A stretch of 64,000 nt of DNA from Ectobius pallidus (taxonomy: Eukaryota > Arthropoda > Insecta > Blattodea > Ectobiidae). This document shows, one piece after another, positions 23,443 to 35,566 of this stretch; position 1 is the first letter of the stretch; each line of letters begins with the position of its first letter. A program made the translations under genes and the position numbers. The DNA lies in assembly GCA_964059195.1 (NCBI GenBank), contig CAXKWD010000007.1, positions 59,060,163 to 59,124,162 of the forward strand, written 5' to 3'. The notes under the pieces were generated by a model. The model was given only the letters and a program-made list of their open reading frames with translations. It did not search any database and was not told where the DNA came from.

Positions 23443-23847
23443 CTGTTTAATGTGAAGTGCTGGATATTGTAGACCTACCCAAAACAAAGCAAATCCAACA
23501 AACAAATATTAATGAATCTCTCTCTCGAATGCATCACTCGTTAAAACTCTTTCAGAAGGGTGCTTATTATTCTGCAATACACAGATATATAACAAGCTTC
23601 CAAGCAACATTAAATTATTACGTATTCAAAGAAAAAGCAAACCTTTCAAAACATCTGTCAGAGAATTTTTAATAACTCACACCTTCTACAATTTGGAGGT
23701 ATATTTCCAGGTTGGATAAATTTGGCAGCTTGCAGTTTCTGTATATTAATGTTATAACATGCAAGTATTTTTTGATCTGACGTGTTCTATATCCTTGAGC
23801 CCCGCTCAACACAGGATCTACAGGACAAGATATCTACATCTACATCT
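23443..23847. other. Spacer between elements C and A2
   Basis: A 71-codon open frame (23457-23672) runs through most of it and begins right at the edge of element C. Its product has no recognised domain. It could be a fragment of the sequence C inserted into, but nothing supports expression. Confidence 0.3.
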
Positions 23848-24520
23848 GGGCGCATGTCCATGAAAATCAGAACAAAATCCTTAATTTTTAAAGTTTTTTA
23901 TTTTTTAACAACAATAGGCCTACCGTTTTCAGAAGGTAAAAGTTTTAGAGAATGTAGGTAGTATTAAATTTCTTGGATTACACCCTGCATTTATTTGTAA
24001 TTTGAGAGGGAATCCCACTATTCTGATGGCAGACCTAATGTCTTCATTTTAGGTCTGTTTTCCAATGGTTTTTGTGCTTGTGTATTAATATATTATAGAA
24101 ATTACAAAATTATTGGAAAATATTATCAACATATTAGGTAAGTAAACATATTTTTCAAATTGTAATTATTTCTTGTATTATGCCCTTTATTAAGACTTCA
24201 AAAGTACATAGCACCTTGTAACGTGAGTTACCAGAAACATTGAATAGTTCTAATTACGGTTTTCAAATTTAGTTTATAGAGTCAAAAAATTAATTCTAGA
24301 AGTCATAAGTCATAATTTTATTTTCAATTTGTGTTACGTGAGTTACCATTGATGCTTCCTAGCACAGTCAAGTAAAAAAAACAAAAAATTAATTCTAGAA
24401 GTCATAAGTCATAATTTTATTTCCAATTTGTGTTACGTGAGTTACCATTGACGCTTCCTAGCACAGTCAAGTACCTACAAACTTTAATTCAAAAGTAGAA
24501 AATACAACCAGCTTTTCATA

Positions 24521-25421
24521 CGAGGGTGTATCAATAAATAACCGGACTAATTTTGTAATTAACATATAATGGCTTTATTTCATTCAAATTTACTTACAAA
24601 CTTTTGAGGTATTCTCCGTCTAATGAAATACAACTATTCCAACGATTTACCCATCGTTCGAAACACTCACTGAACCCCTTTCTTGACAGTCTGTTGAGTA
24701 TACCCATGAAAACGTTGTTCAACTCAATATCACTTTGAAAATGGCGACCACGTAGCTCCTTTTTCGCTTTAGGGAAGAGGTGAAAATCACAAGGTGCGAG
24801 ATCCGGAGTATACAGTGGATGAGGCATGATCTCAATGCCCAATTCTTCGATGACATCTTGCGTTGCACACGCTCGATGAGCCGGCGCATTGTCTTGGTGC
24901 AAGATCCATCCTGTCCTGGCCAGATCTGGTTCCAAAAGACAAATTCATTATATCTGCAACCTTCGCAATTGTTATGCGAAGATCTTCTTTCACAATTGCA
25001 TCAACTGTGTTAATGTTAACTTCCGTTTTTGCTGTTCTGGGTCTTCCAGGGCGGCGCGGAGAATCTTGAAGGTCTTCGTAACCCTCTTTGAAACGTTTGT
25101 GCCACTCAAAGACTTGTGTTCTGCCTAAGCATGGTCTTTACATGCTTGCTGCACCATTTCTAAGGTTTCTGTAGGTTTTTTGTCTAGAAGAATACAAAAA
25201 TTTATCGATACGCATTGCTGCAATTTCAGTTCCATTTTGGGTACAGTAAACACCACCTACGGTTTCCAGGTCTAACTCCTAAATGAATCGTTCTGCACGA
25301 TTGGGGTTCACAGCACTGCTAGACGAAGGTTTCACCTTTCTGCGACTAGCAGCCGTTTCGCTCCAGGGCAGTTTATTTAAATACAATTAAATCAGTCTGG
25401 TTATTTATTGATACACCCTCG
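24521..25421 (-). mobile_element. mariner element, centre deleted
   Basis: TIRs CGAGGGTGTATCAATAAATA (24521) and its inverse (ending 25421) are flanked by TA, inserted in element A2. On the minus strand the N-terminal region is readable near 25240-24960 (VFEWHKRFKEGYEDLQDS, then a PGRPRTAKTEV linker). It then jumps to the C-terminal third at 24935-24594, which has the catalytic ILHQDNAPAH and YTPDLAPCDFHLFP (second and third acidic residues of a D,D34D mariner). The first catalytic region is missing, so the element is non-autonomous. Confidence 0.9.
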
Positions 25422-25592
25422 TAAATACAGGAGGCAGGTTGATACCTAATTTATAGGTAACATTGTCTCCATAAGTACTTTTCATTAATATTTTAAATTT
25501 TGGACTTTTGGATTATTTTTCAGCCATGCCTTTATCTGCAGCAGAAAAAAAATTAAAAGTCAGTGTCAGAAGTTAAAGGATGAGGAAAATTA

Positions 25593-25677
25593 TCTATAAT
25601 AATGAGAGGAAATGTTTGTTTGTCTGTGCGTGATATTTTAATTTATTACCGTGGTCGAAGCTGCAGGCACCTGCTAG
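25593..25677 (+). mobile_element. Mini-Helitron inside A2
   Basis: TCTATAATAATGAGAGG start and GCAGGCACCTGCTAG end, at the same position as in A1 but with an internal deletion of about 25 bp. Confidence 0.65.
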
Positions 25678-26054
25678 TGAAGAATATAAGAAAAAGCAAA
25701 AACAATGTATGAAAAACTAAGAGAAAAACAAACGCAAGAACTAGCTACTATGAGAGAAAGGAAAAGAAATGCAAATAAACAGGATGAAAGAATAAAGACA
25801 AAGAATAGATAGGCCTGATGAAGCTGTGTCTTCAAGGTCTTGTAGTGCTGGAATATCACACAGAATTTCTATTTATCGTCAGGTCTACACCTCAAGCTCT
25901 GAAGCTGAAAGTTACTTTCTATTGCATGTCAAACAAAAGGAAATATTAAAAATGGTTGTTTTGTCCTTGCCGAGTTCCATCAGAACAGAAAAAAGGTATA
26001 GTTAAGTTTCGGTATACAGCAGTAGGTCAAAGTGATGCCGATGAACATGGTGAC

Positions 26055-27212
26055 CAGTAGCGGCTATTCAGGGGAAGATGGTGAAGAACAAATTCACCTA
26101 CCATTTGTTATTTATTTGATTCCAATTTTATTTTTAATTTTTTTAATGATAATTATAAATATTATACAGTATTAGTATTATTATCATTATTACTTTTACT
26201 GTAGTTCAAATTCAGTAATATATTGTTTGAATGTTCGCGCCAGAGACAGTGTTTCGCAGATCCTCCAACAGTCACCAGAACGGCGATCAGTTAACACCAA
26301 TGGACTGGCTGAAGCACAAACTCTCCAGCAAGTTTTGATCTTCATGTTTACAGCGGTTGCTATGACAACGGGTAGAAAATGTCCCCCGTCACTCCACCCT
26401 TACTCAGAGATATATACGTCATACGTGAAGGAGACAATTTTTGGTCTTCTCGCTTGCTTGCTTGCTTATACCTACCGAGCTAAGCCGATAGATTTATGAC
26501 TACTTGTCTATCCGGAAGGGACCGTCTAAAAGGTACTTCTTTCTTAAATTCTGCAGTCTTCCCACAAAGTAAAATAAATAAAGATAGCTCTAATTCTATT
26601 TTTTGTTCTTTATTAAGTTGAATAAGGAGGCATTATATTTCCTCTGTTCTTCTTTCTTTTAGCTACATTTTTTCAATTTCTTAATTGAGAATCCTACAAG
26701 TAATTTTCATAGTACTGTACCATGGAAGCAAATGGAGAGAAAGATTTATATTTTGAACACAGCCATGCTCCTGTGATGCCTTATTCAGGGGAACATGCAT
26801 TTCCCCCGGCCTCAATAATATCAGTCTGTTTTGTGTCGCGTTATGTGCCAGGCGCTTCTTTACCAGTTCTTAACGTATTCATTTTATTTCTCTTTATTAC
26901 TGTGTGCTTCAGTTTTTTTAAAAATAAATTACTTTTCAGTTTGTGTGTTAAGGAATGTGAGTTTATCGTAAGCTGTAATGCAAAAATGAATCCGTTAAAC
27001 GACCCCGTGTGCACTTTAATACAAACTCCGTTTAGTCGTTGGAGGGAAGATGATAAGAGAGATCTATTGTTTCTAGGATCAACTTGATATACAAAAGATA
27101 GGTAAGCAATATAATGTAATAACGTATTATTTCCTACTGTTGATGCATTTATATGAGCTTTGCAAACCTTGATTTGTGCTTCACCTACGTTTAGGAGTGC
27201 GAGCCGCTACTG
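26055..27212. mobile_element. hAT-like non-autonomous element
   Basis: Termini CAGTAGCGGCT (26055-26065) and AGCCGCTACTG (27202-27212) are flanked by a perfect 8-bp duplication ATGGTGAC (26047-26054, 27213-27220), diagnostic of the hAT type. The empty site is visible in A1. Two open frames lie inside (26227-26499 and 26722-27087). The second, 121 codons, contains TPFSRWREDDKRDLLFLG and could be a transposase N-terminal exon remnant, but I do not recognise a domain. Confidence 0.9.
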
Positions 27213-27897
27213 ATGGTGACATAGAAGTGACCTGTCTCAGAAGTGTTGAAAGCAATGTTCTGTTCAAAACAGATGAAAAAGAACAGCTTTCATTAATTTC
27301 AAACAGAAGGTTGAGATTTTGCTTGTTCCTAAAGATAAAATGAAAGGAAATCGAATTCAGTAAGGGAACTGGCATTTTTAGAATTGCAGGAAATAACTTA
27401 GTTTAAATTAAACATGTTTCTATGAAAAAATGATTTTTTTTCCTATTTACTACTAGAGAAATGTAGGTTACATGTTTAAAAATGTTTGATTATTTTACAA
27501 GCAAACGGTTTTGATTTAATGCATAGGGGCTAATGGACAAATTGTAATGTGTGTTACCAATGGGCAGATAAACTGTATTTAATTTTTTAAAATTACAAAT
27601 TGTTTTAATATCCTTATTTCAAACATGATAGCCCACCAGTACAGCAGTACATGTATTTATTCAGCCATTAAAAGAGCAGAAAATGTTTACTGAAATCTGA
27701 GTTTCAAATACCATGTCCAATTTCTGTAACGTGAGTTACCAAATTTTGAATCTCAATAATCTTTGCATTTTTGATCCAGAATTTACACAAAGCATGCAAC
27801 ATGTAGGCCTACTCCATTTATTAGAGGTTTCACTCATGCTTTTTTGGCTGCTTAGGTATTTTCTGTAATTATTTAATAAGAGTTTTCACAAGTAAAA

Positions 27898-28734
27898 AAA
27901 ATCTGATGTGAAAGTCACATAACTTCCTCTGCCCAAATAAAAGTTAGCAGTATTCACATATCCTTGTACAGAATCGCAAGACACAATTTTACGCTGATTA
28001 TCCTATAAATACCTCTTCTTTCAATGATGCGACTAAAAGCGCAGTCTATATAACAAACTTAAAAAAAAAGAACAAATGACTGCAGACGTTTATTGAACTT
28101 TCTGCCGTTAAATATAATTTCCGAAATTTATCGAATATTTCCCTCAGATACATCTTTACTCTATGCATGGCCAACAACACATCTTTCTCACTTCACATTC
28201 TTATATAGAATAAGAGGCCGTGAAAGAGCGCGAATTCAGTTGTTCATCACGTAAGACAAACTTTCTACAAACAGTGGGTGAACAGTGGGTGGCTTGTAAC
28301 TACCCTCAGAGAATTTTCTCGAAAAAATGTATCTAATAAAAGTTTTAGCTCTTAGTATAAGCAACCCATGTGCAAAATTTAAAGAAAATCGTTAGAGCCG
28401 TTTTCGAGAAAATCGCGAAAAACGAAAATTTCTTCATGTAAAGTACCCTTAAAAATAAGGGAAATTTGTCGCCAATCTACGAATCACATCTTCAGAAGGT
28501 ACCTGACCCAAATACGAAATTTTGTTTTCATACGATTTTCCGTTTTGGAGCTAGCTTGTTCACAGATATTCCACACAGACACACAGACACACAGACATGT
28601 TTCCAAAAATAGTATTTTTGGATTCAGGGGGCCTTGAAATGTGTATATATGCTAAAAACTCAACTTCGAATTTTGGGGTCGAAAACAATACTTCCTCTAC
28701 CTATAGTACCTATGGTACGGGCAGAGGAAGTAAT
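27898..28734 (+). mobile_element. Hairpin-ended non-autonomous element, copy 1
   Basis: Inserted in A2 just before its right end; the empty site is seen in A1 and A3. It starts AAATCTGATGTGAAA and ends in a hairpin at 28690-28731 with stem ACTTCCTCT/AGAGGAAGT. It carries a CACACAGACACACAGACA run at 28573-28594 and the words AAAATCGTTAGAGCC and CAAAAATAGTATTTTTGGAT. Copies 2 and 3 are near 35139 and 45236. No coding capacity seen. Confidence 0.7.
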
Positions 28735-28775
28735 AAGTCAATTTGTAACTTGAGTTACCATGGACATATCCATCT

Positions 28776-29068
28776 ACAAGTAGGCATGTGAATGTAGTCT
28801 ATTCCATAATGGTGTATTATGGTGCGAGTTTTGAAATTGCTGAAGTAAATTCAGGACTGACATTAAATTAAAATTATAGTCTATGTGTTGAAATCTCAAA
28901 TGACCGGGAATTCAATTTGATTTGTAAAAACTGGAACATTTAACCATCCCGGCAGAACCTGATGGGGGCAAGGGGACTTGACCTCAAAAATCTGAACTGT
29001 CTCAGCCAAATCAGAACGTTTGGTCACTTTAATTTAGATTAATATTTAATTGAAACATAATGTTAGTT
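28776..29068. other. Spacer between oppositely oriented A2 and A3
   Basis: 293 bp with no recognised feature separate the right ends of A2 and A3, which face each other. Confidence 0.5.
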
Positions 29069-29834
29069 GGGCATGTCCATGGTAACTCACATTACAAATT
29101 GACTTATTTTTACTTGTTAAACTCTTACTTGAGAATTTCGAAAAAATACATAAGCAGCCAAAAATGCATGAGTGAAATCTCTAATAAATGGAGTACATGT
29201 TGCATGCTTTGTGTAAATTCTGGATCAAAAATGCAAAGATTATTGAGATTCAAAATTTGGTAATTCACGTTACAGAAATTGGACATGGTATTTGAAACTC
29301 AGATTTCAGTAAACATTTTCTGCTCTTTTAATGGCTGAATAAATACATGTACTGTTGTACTGGTGGGTTATCATGTTTGAAATATGAATATTAAAACAAT
29401 TTGTAATTAAATAAAATTAAATACAGTTTATCTGCCTGTTGGTAACACACATCACAATTTGTTATTTATACACTAAATCAAAACCGTTTACTTGTAAAAT
29501 AATCTAATATTTTTAAACATGTAACCTACATTTCTCTAGTAGTAAATAACAACAAAAAATCATTTTTTTTATAGAAACATGTTTAATTTAAACTAAGTTA
29601 TTTCCTGCAATTCTAAAAATGCCAATTCCCTTACTGAATTTGTTATACATTTGATTTCCTTTCATTTTAACTTTAAGAACAAGCAAAATCTCAATTTTCT
29701 GTTTGAATTTAATGAAAGCTATTCTTTTTCATCTGTTTTGAACAGAACATTGCTTTCACACCTCTGACAGGTCACTTCTATGCCACCATATTCATCGGCA
29801 GTTTGACATACTGCTGCATACCGAAACTTAACTA

Positions 29835-31013
29835 CAGTGAACTCTCGAAAAACCGGACTAAAATGGGCAGGGGTCTGTTCGAGTTATGAAATGTCCGGCT
29901 TATGGAGGGGAAATGAGGAAATGGTATCTAAGTATTGAAATTTCGTGTTTAAGACACAAGAAAAATGTATGAGGCAGAATATAGGAACTTACAGTTAGAA
30001 CAAAAACAAATAACACTTCAGTACTACAGTGAGTCCCACGCAAGAGTTGGCCAATGACGTGGGTTTCTGCGTCGCGGTGGGCACAGCTCCAACTCCCGAG
30101 TGATTGGGTGAAATTTCTACGCAAATAAAGCTGCGATCGGTGTAATGATTCAGGTTCTCACATTTACAGTTAAAATTGCAATGAAAATAACCATGTACCT
30201 CATCACAAGAGATGTTGGAAATATTGTCCTCTTGCATCCACACAATGCTGGCACCTTTTTAGAAAATCTTCTTTCACGCGCATAAGTTCAGCTTCCGAGT
30301 CAGAGTTAATTTCTCTTGTGATATTGTCTTTAAGCTCTCCTAATGTATGGTAAATTGACTTATACACTTTATTTTTCAAATTTCCCCATAAATAATAATC
30401 CCATACTGTTAGAAGAACCTAAAGACAATATCACAAGAGAAATTAACTCTGTCTTGGAAGCTGAACTTATGCGCGTGAAAGAAAATTTCCTAAAAACGGT
30501 GCCAGTATTGTGTGGACGCAAGAGGAGAACATTTCCAACATCTCTTGTGATGAGGTACATGGTTATTGTCATTGTAATTGCAACTGTAAATGTGAGAACC
30601 TGAATCATTACACCGATCGCTGCTTTATTTGCGTAGATATTTCACCCGTAAACTTGGGAGCTGGAGCTATCCCCGCCTCAACGCAGAAACCCACGTCATT
30701 GGCCAACTTTTGCATGGGACTCACTGTATAATAAAATTATTAGTCAGAGTCTGAAATACACACTATTACATTATTAGGACACGATGATGATTGATGTGGG
30801 CACTGTGAACATATTGTTCTGAGGAGATTTAGGCCGAGAGACACTGTAAATGTTCTTCTGTGTACACTTTTTCTGTTGCTTTTGAACAATTGCTTCTCTT
30901 GCAGTCCTGAAATGGCCGTAGAATAACTGTAGATCTGGGTCTGAATCGTCAAGAATCTGTACTAGTTATCTAAAGTCTGGCATATTGAGGTCCGAATTAT
31001 TGAGAGTTCACTG
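29835..31013. mobile_element. pogo/Tigger-like TIR element with TA duplication
   Basis: TIRs CAGTGAACTCTC at both ends (29835 and, inverted, ending 31013) continue imperfectly to a CGGAC word. TA flanks both sides (29833-29834, 31014-31015), and A1 shows the empty site. TIR wording resembles pogo/Tigger elements. The interior is mostly a long palindrome (next entry); it keeps a C-terminal transposase-like fragment (NITREINSVLEAELMRVKEN) in both arms. Confidence 0.8.
30026..30731. repeat. ~0.7 kb palindrome with ~0.3 kb arms
   Basis: The left arm (about 30026-30334) and right arm (about 30420-30731) are inverted copies around a loop of about 85 bp. Paired words include GTGAGTCCCACGCAA with its inverse GCATGGGACTCAC, and CATCACAAGAGATGTTGGAA with its inverse. 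The arms have diverged by scattered substitutions. Open frames in both arms (for example 30343-30603) are transposase tail fragments or shadows. Confidence 0.85.
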
Positions 31014-31252
31014 TATACCTTTTTTTGTGTTCTGATGAAACTTAACAAGGACAAAACAACCATTTTTAATATTCCCTTTTGTTTGACATGCAATAGAAAG
31101 TAACTTTCAGCTTCAGAGCTTGAGGTGTAGACCTGATGATAAATAGAAAATCTGTGTGATATTCCAGCACTACAAAAACTTGAAGACACAGCTTCATCAG
31201 GCCTATCTATCCTTTGTCTTTCTTCTTTCTTCCTATTTAATTGCATTTCTAT

Positions 31253-31613
31253 TGTGTATTGGATCCGAGCAGCGAGATTTTGCTAGAAGCTGCAGTGTAC
31301 TTCACCAGACAGTATCTGCACATTCCTCGTAGTTCTGGAAGCACCCACTGACTCCCAGCGCCTTCAACTTCGTGAGACTTCCATTTCTAGAACGTCCAGC
31401 TTGGAGACTATATAAACACACTCAACAGCAACACCGTCAGTTCCAGTTTGAGTTCCAGTCGCCAGTCAGTTTTAGTCAGCCAGCCAGCCAATCATTCAGC
31501 CAGTCAGTAGTCAACGTCCTCACACTGCTAATGTATTGTTAAAGTGCTATAAATAAACAGTACTTTAATCCAGCCAGTGTATTGTTATTTATCGGTAAAC
31601 CCACGACGTAACA
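31253..31613 (-). mobile_element. Probable solo LTR
   Basis: The insert begins TGTGTATTGGATCC and ends GACGTAACA, the TG...CA form of LTRs. It carries a TATA-like ACTATATAAACAC near 31409 and an AATAAA-like signal near 31550, reading on the plus strand. ATTTCT occurs just outside on both sides (31245-31250 and 31614-31619). The site is uninterrupted in A1 and A2. No internal retroviral-type sequence is attached. Its transcription signals read plus; the strand given is that of the host element. Confidence 0.55.
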
Positions 31614-31706
31614 ATTTCTTTTCCTTTCCCTCATTGTAGCTAGTTCTTGGTTTAGTTTTTCTCTTAGTTTTTCATACATTATTTTTGCTTTTTCTTATAT
31701 TCTTCA

Positions 31707-31825
31707 CTAGCAGGTGCCCCCAGCTTCGGCCACGGTAATTAATTTAAAAATGAAAAATTATGACCTAAATAATTAAAATGTCTTGCACAGACAGACAAAC
31801 AGACGTTTCCTCTTATTATTATAGA
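31707..31825 (-). mobile_element. Mini-Helitron inside A3
   Basis: Inverted counterpart of the mini-Helitrons in A1 and A2, with CTAG at 31707-31710 and the TCTATAATAATAAGAGG start at 31825. Confidence 0.65.
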
Positions 31826-33991
31826 TAATTTTCCTCATCCTTAGACTTCTGTCTCTGCCTTTTAATTTTTTCTTCTACACATAAAGACATGGTTGAAAAA
31901 TAATCCAAAAGTCCAAAATTTAAAATTTTAATGAAAAGTACTTATGAAGACAGTGTTACCTATAAATTAGGTATCAACCTGCCTTCTGTATTTATGAAAA
32001 GCTGGTTGTATTTTCTACTTTTAAGTTAAAGTTTGTATTTGACTCTGCTAGGAAGTACCTATCAATGGTAACTCACGTTACACAAATTTAAAATAAAATT
32101 ATGACATCTAGGTTTGTAACGGCTGTCGCTGCTTGGGGTGGTAAATATGGGGAATTATCAAGTGGTATATACTGCTATGGAAACAACCGTCACACACTAA
32201 CCTACTCAATAAAGTGCTCAGTCCCAAAACCTAGTGTCTAAGAAGTTACTCAATATAATAATAAATACGACATACTGCTACTATGAACCTGATTTAATTA
32301 TACATTAGAAAAACTGCTAATAGGAAACGGCATAGGGTCCACTACCAGGGGAGAACGCAAATCGAAACATCCCCTCAAACAGGAGGACAAAGAAGGGAAG
32401 GATTATCGACAAGCAACCAAAATATAACAAGATAGGATATTTAGAACAAGAGATTTATTTAAATTTCAGATAAGAGATCGGAACTATCTGTACATTCAAA
32501 ACATTGAGCAGATATTTATATTAAAAGAAGCAATTATCAAAATGTTCTATTTTAATATTATTACCACAGAATAGATAACTGGATTCATGATCTGTTTCCA
32601 AGAAAAGACAGCTAGCAAGAATATCAAAACCTACTACGTGTAACTCACAATAAATCGACTATGGAAGTATCTGACTTTCATATATTTTAAAAAACAACTT
32701 ACATAATTCATCTGCGCAAAATGACTATAACTCAAAACCCAATAAACTGGATTACAACTATGATCACGTTATAAGTAATATCCCGAATCTATAAATGAAA
32801 TACCACTACGTTATATATCACTCGGATACCATAATGCTCTAGAAGTTTCACCAAATATAGAAGAATAAATCTCAAAATATGCACAGAATTAAATATCTAA
32901 ACTGGACTATTCCCAATACAAAATTACTATATAGAAATCCAAAATTCGTTAATTAATTTAATTTAATATTCCCAAAAAAATCAAATTATAGCGCAATATA
33001 TTTTACTGAACTGGAAAGGACTATTATTTATTTCAGAATTTTGATCCCAGCTAATATTTCTCATAACTATAATTTAATCTGACTGAAATAATATACCACG
33101 ATAATACCAAAAGTACTCAGATCTCTGCAGGTGATATAAAAGCTCAATACTGGAAAATCGACTTCAAAATAGAAATACCAAAAATTAACTTGTAACTAGG
33201 AGAAATTCCAATCCGGCATTAATACAAAAAGTTAAGTAATATCTTCCTAATTTTCAAACTATAATTTCTAGAGTAAAGTACAGCCATGGAATACAGATCT
33301 TTAAGAAATTTAGATACTCAAACATAACACCACAGAAAATTTAATTATAAAAGAAAACGGCAGAAAAAGAAGATCACAAACACGCAACATCAGCCCAAAC
33401 TTACAATTCGGAATTCACAAATACCCAAAGCGTAGATAACCTCTAGATTATCTTAATCAGAGAGAATCAGCGCCACGCCGAATGACATCCGAAGAATTCC
33501 TTCAAATAAGAAAACGCATGACGAACGTACTCAGAATAAGTTTGCTGCAGAGACTGTACTATAGACGCAAAGCTTAATGTCACGAGACATAATACGCATG
33601 ACTGCTACACTATTACAGTAATAGGCAAACTAAACTTGAAATACTTTAAACTTGACTTGATGCATAAATTACATTATATAGCTAACTGCCAATTACTGTA
33701 GCATAATCCTGACAAACTATAATACATCTGAATAATAAATGGTGCAAAAATACGTTGCACAAACTTTCTCGCATATACGTGTTAAAGGCTAGCACAGAAA
33801 AAATTAAATTAAAGAGACAATTAAATTTTATTTATTACATTTTCATAAAACTAAGAAGTATCTAGAACGGAAACCATCAGAGTCGATCTTCATGTTTAAT
33901 GCTTTTACCGTGAAATAATAATAATAATAATAATGAATGACAGTAAAACTGCATATTATTAGTACTACTAGTATTACTAAGGGGAAAATTA

Positions 33992-34149
33992 AAATATAAG
34001 TCGCACCTTGGGATAAATCGGCACCACCCAACCCACCCACCAATACAAGGACAGTTGGTCACTCTGCTTCGCTCAGAAACAAAATACATCACACAGTAAA
34101 TGCAAATGTGAATATCGAATGGACGGAGCTTAAGGGGCGACTTATATTT
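33992..34149. repeat. 158-bp MITE with ~19-bp inverted ends
   Basis: AAATATAAGTCGCACCTT at 33992 is mirrored by AAGGGGCGACTTATATTT ending at 34149, with 13 perfect and about 17 of 19 matching positions. No coding content. An (ATT/AAT)n run lies just upstream at 33917-33935. Confidence 0.7.
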
Positions 34150-34154
34150 GAATT

Positions 34155-34472
34155 TCGCTATACTAAAACTAAAACTAAACTCCGTGGCACTACATTCCTT
34201 TAGGGATTTGGTCTACCAACCGACCGGTGTGTCATCTACCACAGGCAGATGGCAGGGTTGGGGCATGTGGTCAGCATGCCGACCCCCATGACCGTTAATG
34301 GTGGTTTCCATGACCGGAGCCGCTACTTCTCTATCAAGTAGCTCCTCAATTTGAATCACGAGGAAGTGTACCCCTACCAGACCCCTCAACCTCAGAAAAA
34401 TCCAAGGATGTACCGGGGATCGAACCCGGACCGACGGATCTGACGCTAACCACAAGACCACGCCGGCGGTCC
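34155..34472 (-). mobile_element. tRNA-derived SINE
   Basis: The minus-strand head starts at 34472 with GGACCGCCGGCGTGGTCTTG. The A-box region is TGGTCTTGTGGTTAGCG, the B box is GGGTTCGATCCCC (34418-34406), and the tail is a TTTAG-type repeat near 34160. It is a different family from the SINE at 12865-13147. A 97-codon antisense frame over it is fortuitous. Confidence 0.85.
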
Positions 34473-34654
34473 TACTGCTACTACTACTACTTAGGTTATA
34501 TTGCACGCTTTAACTGCATTGTAGGTCATGTAATGTGTTTAGTATGTTTGCGTGAACTATTAGTCTATTGTAACAACTCATTCGCGTCATCTGTTTCTAT
34601 TGTTTAGTGATGTCTTCTTATGTGGCATTCAGTTTAAACGATTATAATATCCAG

Positions 34655-34826
34655 TGACGTAGCGGCGATGAGTTATGGAAAATAAGCAAGTCCTATAAAC
34701 CCGGCGTTTGCTTTTGCGAGGTAACCATGAAAAACCCAAGTCAATTTGGGCGGCCACGAGGTTTGATTTGAACTCAGGACCTCTTCCCTGTTAGCCCATA
34801 GGCCTACCACATCGCTGTAATTGGTT
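34655..34826 (-). mobile_element. tRNA-derived SINE, diverged
   Basis: On the minus strand GCGATGTGGTAGGCCTATGG (A-box region) is followed by GAGTTCAAATCAAACC (B-box-like). The 3' part ends near CGCCGCTACGTCACTGG at 34655-34671. The head is more diverged than those of the other SINEs here. Confidence 0.55.
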
Positions 34827-35138
34827 TAGTGTGTTCAATGCGACTGAGCTAAACTGATTGCATTTCACAACAATAAGTACATTAGGCCTATAGTTTTCTT
34901 GTTGCTAGTGGCAACAAAATGCCATTCATATTTTAATTGATATGTATGTTCTGATATTCGCATTTAAGCTGTACTTATTTCGTTTTTATCTTGATATCTA
35001 TTAATTGTATAAAGAAATGTTTTAAACAAAAAATGTCCATTTTAACTTTCTCTACAACTTTACTGTGGTAGGTTTTCATGTATCACTTACTGTAATGGAT
35101 ATAATCTAGAAAAACTGAAAATGGATACGAGTAAAGTG

Positions 35139-35566
35139 CCCCTTAAGTCATTTTTGCGGAAATACGGATATAGCCATTTTATTAGTCACAGATAAGACTT
35201 TACAATTCTAAATTTTTATTAAAATCGTTAGAGCCATTTTTTCAAAAAACAATTTTTTTAAAAAAGTTTTCATGAAAAGTCCCCTTAATATTTCAGTTGT
35301 AAAACTAAATTTCTGGGCGGTTCGACAAAATTTCGAAAAAGTTCTTAATTCAAAAAATGAAGTAAATACAACGAGCCGTTTACCCGCTGTGCTTGTCCAC
35401 GGACAGACGGACAGACGGACAGACGGACAGACGTCATTCCAAAAATACTTTTTTCGGTTTCTAGGCTTCATGAAACGTGCTCTCCCGGTGTTAACTCAAC
35501 TTCGATTTTTTGTCACGATCACAATACTTTCTCTATACTCCGTATAAGCGAGAAAGTAATATGAAA
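35139..35566 (+). mobile_element. Hairpin-ended non-autonomous element, copy 2
   Basis: Shares AAAATCGTTAGAGCC, a GACAGACG tandem run (35402-35434) and CCAAAAATAC-type words with copies 1 and 3. It ends in a hairpin with stem ACTTTCTC/GAGAAAGT near 35527-35557. The stem sequence differs from copy 1 at paired positions. The left end is truncated or diverged. Confidence 0.65.

Larger units (their letters stand above)
25526..27400 (+). pseudogene. Element A2 transposase-like remnant, interrupted
   Basis: Same centre-deleted gene as in A1. The N-terminal segment starts at ATG 25526 (MPLSAAEKK), is cut by the mini-Helitron at 25593-25677, and resumes through YEKLREKQ. The C-terminal part begins near 25925 (NGCFVLAEFHQNRKKV) and is cut at 26054 by the hAT-like element. 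It resumes at 27221 with DIEVTCLRSVESN and reaches VPKDKMKGNR near 27345. The Helitron, hAT insertion and frameshifts make it non-functional. Confidence 0.65.
23848..28771 (+). mobile_element. Element A2, with three insertions
   Basis: The left end GGGCGCATGTCCATGAAAA (23848) and right end CATGGACATATCC (to 28771) are flanked by ATCT on both sides (23844-23847, 28772-28775), a 4-bp target duplication. The sequence is colinear with A1 except for a mariner (24521-25421), a hAT-like element (26055-27212) and a hairpin-ended element (27898-28734), and it lacks the SINE found in A1. It shares the mini-Helitron with A1. GTAACGTGAGTTAC-type motifs lie at 24218, 27727 and elsewhere. Confidence 0.85.
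29610..31900 (-). pseudogene. Element A3 transposase-like remnant
   Basis: Minus-strand counterpart of the centre-deleted gene in A1. The C-terminal part is at 29834-29610, and the N-terminal part is at about 31900-31016 with segments such as DEAVSSSFCSAGISHR. It is interrupted by the pogo-like element, a solo LTR and the mini-Helitron (31707-31825). Not functional. Confidence 0.55.

Noticed and set aside
23457..23672. 71-codon frame next to element C as a host exon
   Set aside because: No domain, no splice context that stands out, and it begins at the edge of the transposon.
24780..25128. Plus-strand frames over the mariner
   Set aside because: Antisense to the mariner transposase, whose minus-strand motifs are clear.
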